A stretch of DNA of 42,975 nucleotides. Origin: Vreelandella rituensis. GTDB taxonomy: Bacteria; Pseudomonadota; Gammaproteobacteria; Pseudomonadales; Halomonadaceae. The DNA lies in assembly GCF_003336665.1 (NCBI RefSeq), contig NZ_QPIJ01000042.1, forward strand, positions 1-42,975, given 5' to 3'. The number at the start of each line of letters is the position of its first letter. The stretch's first letter is position 1. A program made the position numbers and the translations under genes. The notes beneath the pieces are model-generated. The model was given only the letters and a program-made list of their open reading frames with translations, made no database searches and was not told the DNA's origin. Shown one piece after another: positions 32,742 to 39,697 of the stretch.

Positions 32742-35700
32742 CTACGCCACCGGTGCGAACAGCAGCGCCAGGTCTTCCTCGTCGAACAGCGGGCCGTCAT
32801 TCTGGCGTTCGGCACCGCCTTCCAGGATGGAAGCGGCCAGATCCGCCTTGCGCGTCTGCAAGTCGTGGATGCGCTCCTCTACGGTGCCGGCACACATCAG
32901 CTTGTAGACAAACACCGGGTTCTGTTGGCCCATGCGGTGTACACGGCCTGTCGCCTGAGCCTCCACCGCCGGATTCCACCAGGGATCATAGTGAATCACG
33001 GTATCTGCCGCAGTAAGGTTGAGCCCGGTGCCCCCGGCCTTGAGGCTGATCAGAAATACCGGAATCTCACCCTGCTGAAATAGCGCCACTCGCTGTGTCC
33101 GGGTCTTACCGGGGGTATCGCCCGTCAGGGTGGTGTAGGGAATGCCGTCTTTCTCCAGCGCCTGGCCGATCAGCCCAAGCATCTCGGTAAACTGGGAGAA
33201 CACCAGGATGCGCCGCCCCTCTTCAATCAAGGGCGGCAACAGCTCACGCAGTTGTTCCAACTTAGCCGAGCGTTTTATCTTTTTGGCACTGTCGAGTTTG
33301 ACCAGCCGCGGGTCACAGCATACCTGGCGCAGCTTGAGCAGCGCGTCGAGCATCACGATGCCGGAGCCGGCCAGTCCGCGTTCGGCAACGGCTTGCTGCA
33401 CGCGTTGGTGCTGGGCCAGACGCAGGCTCTCGTAGAGCTCGCGCTGAGCACCGCTCAGGATGATCTCGCGACGCGTCTCGGTCTTCTCCGGCAGCTCGCC
33501 AAGCACCTGCTGTTTGGTCCGGCGCAGCATCAGCGGCGCCAGGCGTCGAGATAGCTGCTCGCGGAGCGCGACATTGCCCTCTTTCTCGATAGGCGTGCGA
33601 AAGCGCTGACCAAACCATTGCTGGCTGCCCAGCGCCCCCGGCGCCACGGCATCCAGTTGAGCCCATAGTTCACCCAGGTGGTTCTCCAGCGGCGTGCCGG
33701 TCATCGCCAAGGCACGCTTCGTATTAAGAGCGCGCACCGCCCGAGCGGTCTGGCTGGCCGCATTCTTGATCGCCTGGGCTTCATCGAGTACCAACAGGCC
33801 GAAGGCCGTCTCGCCTAAACGCTCAAGATCGCGGATCAGGAGCGCATAGGTGGTGATCACCAGGTCGGCATCGGGCAGCGCCTCCTCGAACTGGCGCTCG
33901 CGCTGGGCCTTGCCACCTTGCAACGCCACCACCTGGAGATCCGGCGCGAAGCGCGCTGCCTCGGCGCACCAGTTACCCACCAAGCTCGTGGGGGCGATCA
34001 CCAGGGTCGGTCCATTGAGCGCGCCGCGGGCACGCTCGTCGAGCACATGCGCCAGTACTTGCACCGTCTTGCCAAGCCCCATGTCATCGGCCAGGATGCC
34101 GCCGGTGCCGAGCTCGGCAAGAAAACGCAGCCAGGCCAGGCCGCGGGACTGATAGTCGCGCAACTCGCCCGCGAAACCGGGTGGCTTGGGTAGGCTCGCA
34201 GGTAGCTCGCGTAGGCGCTGCGCCAAGGCGCTCACTTCCTCACGACCTGCCCAGCGCTCGTGCTCGGCCAAGGGCGCCACTTTCTCGGCGGCGGTCAGTG
34301 GCAGCCTCACTGCCGATTCGGAGTCGCGCTCATCGCCCAGCCAATCCAGAATCGGTGCCATCAAGGCGCGCAGCCGGGACAGGGGTAGGGTCAAGCGGCG
34401 ATGCTCGTCCAGTTCCAAGGTCCAGCTCGCGTCATGGGCTTCATCTTCACGGGGCTCTAATGGGAAATCCTCGCGCTTGAGCAATTGACGCAAAATGGGC
34501 AGAAGGTTAAGCCGCTCGCCTTCCACCTCGATGTCCAACGCCAAATCGAACCAACCGTTGCCGGCCGGTTCCAGTTCGCCGTACCACGCTTCGGGTTCGA
34601 GATAGGTTGGCTCTTTAGGGAAATCGTCACTGAATTCGATCAGGCAACCCGCTTGGCGCAACCTCTCGATCATCTCCCACCATTGATCAGGGTCGGCGAG
34701 GTGCGTTGGCCACTCTGCCGCATGTGCTGGCGGCGTACCGTCCTTAGGCAGCAGCAACGTCCAGGGAGGCAGTTCCAGATGCTCGGGTACCGCGTCCATC
34801 TCGGCCAGTTGCTCAAGGGTCACCATGCCCGAGGGCAAGTTACGCACCAGGGACCGCTCCGCCTTGGTGTCGCGCGGGATCGTCAGCCGCCGTCCATCCC
34901 GGTAGCCTTTAGCGATGTCGCCTTCTTCCGGCGCTACCTCAATGCCTTCATAGTCGAAGCTCACCACGCCGGCACCCGCCTGGATCCAGCGTGGCAGTGG
35001 CGCACCATGGCGAAAGCCAATCTGACCTTCCGCCACACACATGGTCACCTTGAGCCGGGGGGCTACCTCCTCCAGCCGTTGCTCCTCCACCCGGGTAGGT
35101 GCCGGCAGTCGATCAGCGAGTGTCGGCGCCTGGCGAAGCCGCTCGCCCAGCCATTCACTGATCTCCGGTGGCAGCGGCGGCGAGTGGCGCAGCTTGTCCA
35201 GCAGCTCGGGAGCGCCGTCCATTCGACCGAACTGCCCACGCTCGGGGTCGAGATAGCAGAGGCCACGTCCGATCCTGGCGATCACCGCTTCGGATGAGAG
35301 GGCACCTTCTGGCGCTGTGGTCGGCTGCAGGCGCTGTATTCCCTCACTGTCCGCTTGCCAACTGGGGGCCAACTGGCATGTGGATCCAAGCTTAAGCAGG
35401 GTGCCCGTCTGCTTGCGATGAAACAGCAAAGGGGGCGTCTCACTCTCCAATAACGCCCATAAGGCCCGGGCCTGAAAAGGATGTGACACCAGTGCCCACA
35501 GGCGCTGCGTGCTTGACCACGTCACTTCGTGCTCGCCGTGCATCAGCTGATCGATGGCCTCCTCCTGCTCGGGGAGCCAGCCCGCCTCGGGTGCCGGCAA
35601 CAGCGTTCCCGAGGGAGTTACGTCGATAGCGCGTGGTGAGACCCAGCCGTTACCGCGGGTCTTCTGCTTGGAGGGACGCAGCCACACGGGCAGCACCGAG

Positions 35701-36329
35701 AGGACAGGCGTCTGGCCAACCCGCTCACGACTGTCCAGAAACAGCGCAAGACGATACGCTGCCTCAACATGGCTTTCATCGTCCATGGGTTCCGAAGGCT
35801 GCGCCAACGCCTTGATCCACTTTTCCCAGCGCTGCTTAAGCGATTCCTCGTCGGTCTTGCCCGAGGTGCTGGGGTATGGCTGACGCTCTGCGAAAGCCTT
35901 GGGTCCATTACCCATTTGGTTCAAGAACACCCGGATAAGCGCGACGGCATGCTTACACCCGACGCCCACCGGACAGCTACAGTCGGTAATGAACTCCTCA
36001 TCGAGCCCAATAATGCTTATCGTGACCTCGGTCTGATAAGGCCTCCTCTCGCTCCCCTCCACGTCTCCTAACAGCGTCAGCCACTCCTCGTCACGCTCCA
36101 ACCTCAGCTCACCCAGCACGCGACCCTGCTGAGCATAACGCTTGCCGCGCTGCAGCGAATTGGAGTCGAAGAAACCCTGCCAATCATTCTGTTGGAGGGC
36201 AATAAACAGCGCCATGGCGTCATTCGCGCGGAGATGATCAGACACAGGAACCTCATGGAGATAGAAAGAAATGTAGTGGTCGACAGCCCTGGGTGTTTGG
36301 TCCCGCAAGAAAGTGGTTTGGCTCATCAT
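32742..36329 (-). CDS. SWIM-domain SNF2 helicase
   Basis: A protein of about 1195 residues. A SWIM zinc motif lies near 115-129 (CSCPVGVGCKHAVAL). A long middle region has no motif that I recognise. The SNF2 ATPase follows, with ADDMGLGKT near 750, DEAQ near 846, and helicase motifs SQFTEMLGLIGQAL, LKAGGTGLNLTAADTVIHYDPWWN and GRVHRMGQ near 1131. It uses ATP to move on double-stranded DNA or remodel bound proteins. The start is set at the ATG pair 36324-36329, since the upstream 21 residues look non-coding. Its ribosome site is weak. SWIM-SNF2 proteins are widespread in bacteria and some belong to defence loci. Confidence 0.88.
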   Translation of the reverse strand: MMSQTTFLRDQTPRAVDHYISFYLHEVPVSDHLRANDAMALFIALQQNDWQGFFDSNSLQRGKRYAQQGRVLGELRLERDEEWLTLLGDVEGSERRPYQTEVTISIIGLDEEFITDCSCPVGVGCKHAVALIRVFLNQMGNGPKAFAERQPYPSTSGKTDEESLKQRWEKWIKALAQPSEPMDDESHVEAAYRLALFLDSRERVGQTPVLSVLPVWLRPSKQKTRGNGWVSPRAIDVTPSGTLLPAPEAGWLPEQEEAIDQLMHGEHEVTWSSTQRLWALVSHPFQARALWALLESETPPLLFHRKQTGTLLKLGSTCQLAPSWQADSEGIQRLQPTTAPEGALSSEAVIARIGRGLCYLDPERGQFGRMDGAPELLDKLRHSPPLPPEISEWLGERLRQAPTLADRLPAPTRVEEQRLEEVAPRLKVTMCVAEGQIGFRHGAPLPRWIQAGAGVVSFDYEGIEVAPEEGDIAKGYRDGRRLTIPRDTKAERSLVRNLPSGMVTLEQLAEMDAVPEHLELPPWTLLLPKDGTPPAHAAEWPTHLADPDQWWEMIERLRQAGCLIEFSDDFPKEPTYLEPEAWYGELEPAGNGWFDLALDIEVEGERLNLLPILRQLLKREDFPLEPREDEAHDASWTLELDEHRRLTLPLSRLRALMAPILDWLGDERDSESAVRLPLTAAEKVAPLAEHERWAGREEVSALAQRLRELPASLPKPPGFAGELRDYQSRGLAWLRFLAELGTGGILADDMGLGKTVQVLAHVLDERARGALNGPTLVIAPTSLVGNWCAEAARFAPDLQVVALQGGKAQRERQFEEALPDADLVITTYALLIRDLERLGETAFGLLVLDEAQAIKNAASQTARAVRALNTKRALAMTGTPLENHLGELWAQLDAVAPGALGSQQWFGQRFRTPIEKEGNVALREQLSRRLAPLMLRRTKQQVLGELPEKTETRREIILSGAQRELYESLRLAQHQRVQQAVAERGLAGSGIVMLDALLKLRQVCCDPRLVKLDSAKKIKRSAKLEQLRELLPPLIEEGRRILVFSQFTEMLGLIGQALEKDGIPYTTLTGDTPGKTRTQRVALFQQGEIPVFLISLKAGGTGLNLTAADTVIHYDPWWNPAVEAQATGRVHRMGQQNPVFVYKLMCAGTVEERIHDLQTRKADLAASILEGGAERQNDGPLFDEEDLALLFAPVA

Positions 36330-36391
36330 GAAATCTTTGAGGCTCTTTTGCCACTGTCCAATAATAACGCAGACGGCAGCTGCGGCGCACA

Positions 36392-36588
36392 TTAGCGCGT
36401 CCGCTGACCTGGCTTATTAGCAGAGATATCCTTGAGACCACCGGAGACATACTTATGCAGGACAATGAATACCAGAGACTGATAGGGAGCGCTTCCTCCA
36501 ACGCCCGACGCTGAAGTGCTTCCAGATCCTGACTAGAAATTCGGATATTGATCCGCTTGTCTTTCTTGAACGTTCCTTCAGCTACCGC
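36392..36588 (-). pseudogene. Decayed CopG-type antitoxin gene
   Basis: Read on the minus strand from 36588 the frame gives AEGTFKKDKRINIRISSQDL and then EALQRRALEEALP, the ribbon-helix-helix signature of CopG-like antitoxins. At about 36485-36489 the frame must change to continue as YQSLVFIVLHKYVSGGLKD, ending at a stop at 36392-36394. A one-base deletion explains the break. No start codon is found upstream, since a TGA interrupts at 36589-36591. Thus both the 5' end and the frame are lost, and no toxin gene is seen beside it. Confidence 0.7.
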
Positions 36589-36813
36589 TCATTAGGGGAA
36601 ACCTAGCAAATTGTGTGCCTATCGGCATCTTTCCAACAGGTACCAGACCGCACCCTTCCACCTTATATCAGCCTATATCTCAGCTACTTACCTCTTTCTA
36701 GATCAGCTAAACCATCAAGCTGTAACACTGGTAAAACGTGAGTTAGCCAGCGAGTAATTGGCCTTGGCATGGATTGATCAGCGCGAAGAAAACGGGAACG
36801 CTCGTAGACACCT

Positions 36814-36851
36814 TTGACAGAGACAAGTATACATATAAACTAAACTTATAT
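36814..36851 (+). promoter_or_regulatory. abiE promoter with overlapping inverted repeat
   Basis: TTGACA (36814-36819) and TAAACT (36836-36841) are 16 bases apart. The inverted repeat ATATAA (36833-36838) and TTATAT (36846-36851) covers the -10, which fits autorepression by AbiEi, as known for AbiE systems. The gap between the pseudogene and this site (36592-36813) shows nothing else. Confidence 0.6.
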
Positions 36852-36868
36852 AGTCCAGGCGTTTACTT

Positions 36869-37408
36869 ATGAACCAGATGACGGCATTACATCGACTGGC
36901 CACATGGGATAAAGCCGGGCGCTATATCTTCACGCTGGGTGACTTGGCCAAAGTGTTTCACGAAGACAGTCCCAAGACCCTGCAGGAAGGCGTGAACCGC
37001 CTGCGTCGGCAAGGTGTCCTCGAAGGGGTTGCTCGCGGCATCTATTGTTACGCTTTTTCTCGCACGTCAGATCCGCACCGGCTCGAACGTATCGCCCGTA
37101 CTATGCGTCGTGGAGAGTACAATTATGTATCGCTGGAATCCGCACTATCCGAGTACGGCGCCATATCGCAAATCCCTGTCGATCGCCTGACCGTGATGAC
37201 AACAGGCCGAAAAGGCACCTATCGTACTCCCTATGGCACGCTAGAATTCACTCATACGCGCCGTCCTGTCAGGGATTTGGTAACGCGCATGCGAGACATC
37301 GGCCGCCCTATCAAGATAGCAACGCCTGCCGCTGCCTGGGCTGACCTAAAGCGCGTCGGACGGAATACTCACCTGGTCGATACGGAGATGCTGAATGGTC
37401 AAGATTGA
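36869..37408 (+). CDS. abiEi: AbiEi antitoxin of a type IV toxin-antitoxin pair
   Basis: A 179-residue protein with an N-terminal winged helix (residues about 15-60: FTLGDLAKVFHEDSPKTLQEG) and a C-terminal AbiEi domain (LESALSEYGAISQIPVDRLT and RKGTYRTPYGTLEFTH). AbiEi represses the operon and counters AbiEii without binding it directly. It overlaps the toxin gene by 14 bases. The system gives abortive infection against phage in the known cases. Confidence 0.9.
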   Translation: MNQMTALHRLATWDKAGRYIFTLGDLAKVFHEDSPKTLQEGVNRLRRQGVLEGVARGIYCYAFSRTSDPHRLERIARTMRRGEYNYVSLESALSEYGAISQIPVDRLTVMTTGRKGTYRTPYGTLEFTHTRRPVRDLVTRMRDIGRPIKIATPAAAWADLKRVGRNTHLVDTEMLNGQD

Positions 37409-38327
37409 ACCGGCTGATTTTGACACGCTAGTCGCCATGGCGATGGAAGATCCCGCACGCCAAGCGATGCGACCGGTCATTGAAAAAGAGCTGTTTCACT
37501 TCGACATTCTCTTCGCTCTGGATCGTGAGGGACTGCTCGATAAATTAACGTTTCAGGGGGGCACCTGTCTGCGGCTTTGCCAAGGGTCACCTCGGTTTAG
37601 TGAAGACCTCGACTTTGCCGGTGGCTGGGCGTTTCAGTCTGACGACGTCACCTTGATCAAGACGTGTATCCAGGACTACATCAGCCATCGCTACCGCCTT
37701 GACGTGACGGTGAAAACGCCCAAGGAACTCAAGCGCGACCCTCGGTATGCGGAAGTGCGCGTCGATAAGTGGCAAGTTGCCGTCGTGACATCGCCAGCGC
37801 GGCCTGATATTCCCAAGCAGCGCATCAAGCTGGAAATCGCCAGCCTTCCCGCTTACACGCGAGAACCTTACGGCATTCATATCCACTACCCATTTTTACC
37901 GGAGGGTTATAGCGACCTGCTGGTCATGGCAGAAACGGCTGATGAGATTATGGCGGACAAGCTCGTCTCGCTAGTGAACACACAGAAGTATGTTCGTTAC
38001 CGCGATATCTGGGATCTTCAATGGCTTAAGCAACAAGGAGCCGTTCCCAATCAGGATTTATTGCAGCGCAAGATTAGCGACTATAGTGTCGAATGCTATA
38101 CGGATAAGGCCCGCGACATGGTGAGCCGACTTCCCGGTCTTATTTCGGGACGCGCATTTCATAACGAAATGACGCGTTTTCTTCCTGCCGACACATTAGC
38201 AAGAACCCTGGACCGCCCGCGATTTACGGACTTCCTTACCCGCGAGCTGACCACCATGTTCAACAACGTGGTGGTTGCCTTGGATGATACCAAGCCATCG
38301 CAACCACCCCCTGAGTTCACACTTTGA
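37395..38327 (+). CDS. abiEii: AbiEii nucleotidyltransferase toxin
   Basis: A 310-residue protein of the nucleotidyltransferase fold. Motif I is G55-G56 followed by S69-x-D71-x-D73 (RFSEDLDFAG). Motif II is in IKLEIASLP. The later motifs are MADKLVSLVN and YRDIWDLQWL. It is a GTP-dependent nucleotidyltransferase that stops growth when unopposed. All catalytic residues are intact. It is translationally coupled to AbiEi and followed by a long REP-like repeat. Confidence 0.92.
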   Translation: MVKIEPADFDTLVAMAMEDPARQAMRPVIEKELFHFDILFALDREGLLDKLTFQGGTCLRLCQGSPRFSEDLDFAGGWAFQSDDVTLIKTCIQDYISHRYRLDVTVKTPKELKRDPRYAEVRVDKWQVAVVTSPARPDIPKQRIKLEIASLPAYTREPYGIHIHYPFLPEGYSDLLVMAETADEIMADKLVSLVNTQKYVRYRDIWDLQWLKQQGAVPNQDLLQRKISDYSVECYTDKARDMVSRLPGLISGRAFHNEMTRFLPADTLARTLDRPRFTDFLTRELTTMFNNVVVALDDTKPSQPPPEFTL

Positions 38328-38337
38328 TTCCAGCCCT

Positions 38338-38441
38338 TAACCCAACTGCAGGAGGCCGCTTCGCCGGGCGAGGGGTTTAAGCTTGGCCACCCAAAACATC
38401 GCGCTATAAATCGCCCTCCCACCCTATCTCAGCCCTGGAAG
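38338..38441. repeat. REP-like repeat, long copy B
   Basis: Same element as at 30092-30201, same orientation, with shared flanks TAACCCAACTGCAGG and CCTGGAAG and the inner CCCAAAACATCGCG. It follows the AbiEii stop by 10 bases. The pair brackets an 8.1-kb block of HigBA, AAA/nuclease 2, SNF2 and AbiE genes. Confidence 0.8.
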
Positions 38442-38476
38442 AGACGCGACGCAGCTTGTGGCGCGGAAGCCAGCAG

Positions 38477-38494
38477 GTTATATTTTTATATAAC
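38477..38494. promoter_or_regulatory. Palindromic operator before mazE-like gene
   Basis: Perfect 18-base palindrome with arms GTTATAT and ATATAAC around TTTT, 36 bases before the antitoxin start. It overlaps a TATA-rich -10-like region, as expected for autorepression by the MazE-MazF complex. Confidence 0.6.
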
Positions 38495-38530
38495 AAAACA
38501 TCGATGCGCTGCCATGCGCAGGAGGCCTGT

Positions 38531-38785
38531 ATGAGCACAACCCATCTTCGCCGTGTCGGCGGTTCCGTCATGATGTCGGTGCCGCGTGCGTTTCTGGATC
38601 AGCTGCACCTAGACGCAGGCTCCCCAGTCGAGATCGAAATCGAGCATGGACGCCTGATCATGGTGCCTGCCAAACCGACGTATTCCCTTGAGGAGCTTCT
38701 GGCCCAGTGCGACACCACGGCGGAGATGCCCGCCGATGAGCGCGAGTGGCTGGATTCCGGCCCTGCCGGGCGTGAGCTTCTGTAA
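38531..38785 (+). CDS. MazE/PemI-like antitoxin (AbrB-type fold)
   Basis: An 84-residue protein starting at ATG 38531, with AGGAGG before it. The N-terminal swapped-hairpin DNA-binding domain is RRVGGSVMMSVPRAFLDQL and IEIEHGRLIMVPAK. The acidic tail (DTTAEMPADEREWLDSG) would bind the toxin. It shares one base (TAATG at 38783-38787) with the toxin gene. Confidence 0.88.
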   Translation: MSTTHLRRVGGSVMMSVPRAFLDQLHLDAGSPVEIEIEHGRLIMVPAKPTYSLEELLAQCDTTAEMPADEREWLDSGPAGRELL

Positions 38786-39117
38786 TGCGGCGTGGTGATA
38801 TTTATCTCGTCTCGCTCAACCCCACTCGGGGCCATGAACAGCAAGGAACGCGCCCGGTACTGATCGTGTCGCCGGACGCGTTCAATCTCGCAATGGGTAC
38901 GCCTCTGGTCGCGCCTATCAGCACTGGCGGTGGCTTCGCTCGATCACGAGGGTTCAGCGTTTCGCTGGACGGTGTTGGCACAGCCACAACCGGCGTTGTG
39001 CTGTGCAATCAGCTACGAACCCTGGATATCGAAGCGCGGCAAGGGCAGCGCCTGGAAAGCGTCCCTCAAGAGGTGATGGACGACGTTCTGGCGAAGCTGG
39101 CAACTTTGGTTAGCTGA
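38785..39117 (+). CDS. MazF/PemK-like mRNA-cleaving toxin
   Basis: A 110-residue protein of the PemK/MazF fold. MRRGDIYLVSLNPTRGHEQQ and GTRPVLIVSPDAFN are the family's starting signatures, and VVLCNQLRTLDI is the last core strand and loop. It is an endoribonuclease specific for short RNA sequences. It is coupled by a one-base overlap to the antitoxin and closes the toxin-antitoxin cluster. Confidence 0.92.
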   Translation: MRRGDIYLVSLNPTRGHEQQGTRPVLIVSPDAFNLAMGTPLVAPISTGGGFARSRGFSVSLDGVGTATTGVVLCNQLRTLDIEARQGQRLESVPQEVMDDVLAKLATLVS

Positions 39118-39160
39118 TGGGGCGGCCCTCTTTTCAACCTGACTTGGCTAACCGGCAGGT

Positions 39161-39188
39161 ATAAGGCCGCTTAAGCGGGCGAGGGGTT
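39161..39188. repeat. REP-like partial unit
   Basis: AAGGCCGCTTAAGCGGGCGA followed by GGGGTT is the left half of the repeat family seen at 30092 and 38338. No matching right half follows. Confidence 0.6.
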
Positions 39189-39212
39189 ATTTCCCAAAGT
39201 TCAATGCTGTGT

Positions 39213-39244
39213 CATGGCGAGGAGCGAAGCGACGTGGCCATTCT
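39213..39244. repeat. Short dispersed repeat, copy 1
   Basis: CATGGCGAGGAGCGAAGCGA then CGTGGCCATTCT. A near copy in the same orientation is at 42359-42390. The two flank the third AAA/nuclease gene and the remnants after it. Confidence 0.6.
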
Positions 39245-39294
39245 GGCATGGCGGCCATTCGCACCGCCAAAGCTGTTACTCACTAAAAATAAAG

Positions 39295-39333
39295 GCAGGA
39301 TTTGAACCTGCGACCCTCGGCTTCGGAGGCCGT
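39295..39333 (-). tRNA. tRNA-like fragment (anticodon and T arms, looks like tRNA-Arg CCG)
   Basis: On the minus strand an anticodon arm ACGGC-CTCCGAA-GCCGA (loop anticodon CCG) is followed by a T arm GCAGG-TTCAAAT-CCTGC. The D arm and 5' acceptor strand are absent, and no CCA end follows the T arm. It cannot be a working tRNA. Such 3'-part fragments often mark the far end of an element inserted into a tRNA gene. Confidence 0.55.
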
Positions 39334-39644
39334 TTTCAAGCGTTCTTCTTATTGCTTCCATTACTGGAAAAATTCAAAAATAATTCATTAAAATCAAAAA
39401 TTTATATTAATAATTTGCAATTTTAAGGCTTTTGGATCTATGCCACTTAACGCCGAGTTGTGACCATTGATGACACAAGCTGGCACATAGCGTGACTTTT
39501 TCGCGTCTTGATTTTGACCACTTTTGACCTTTGGCCATCACGCCATATGTGCTCTGACAACTGATCTAGCTGAGCGTTAAACGCACATAACGCCTCCGCT
39601 GAAAAACGAAGCATCATACGCACAACCTGCCCTATCTGCCACCG

Positions 39645-39653
39645 TGCTAAACT
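39645..39653 (+). promoter_or_regulatory. Extended -10-like element of AAA/nuclease gene 3
   Basis: TGCTAAACT ends 44 bases before the start codon. It matches the elements at 19534 and 31059 in sequence and spacing. Confidence 0.45.
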
Positions 39654-39697
39654 CACCACCAACGCAAACACGCGTACGGTTATCATGGGGGGTCAGC

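Larger units (their letters stand above)
39118..39697. other. Non-coding or junk region with repeats and a tRNA-like fragment
   Basis: This 580-base gap holds a partial REP-like unit (39161-39188), a short GAGGAGCGAAGCGACGTGGC repeat (39213-39244), a tRNA-like fragment (39295-39333) and then about 250 AT-rich bases. A 79-codon minus-strand frame (39447-39686) has no recognisable family and overlaps the promoter of the next gene, so I do not call it a gene. The region looks like a recombination junction. Confidence 0.5.

Noticed and set aside
39449..39595. TAACGCC / GGCGTTA motifs as integron attC sites
   Set aside because: The motifs are few, lack the paired inner sites and imperfect stem of an attC, and no integrase or cassette is present.
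39447..39686. 79-codon minus-strand frame as a gene
   Set aside because: No recognisable family, no clear ribosome site, and it overlaps the promoter region of the next gene.
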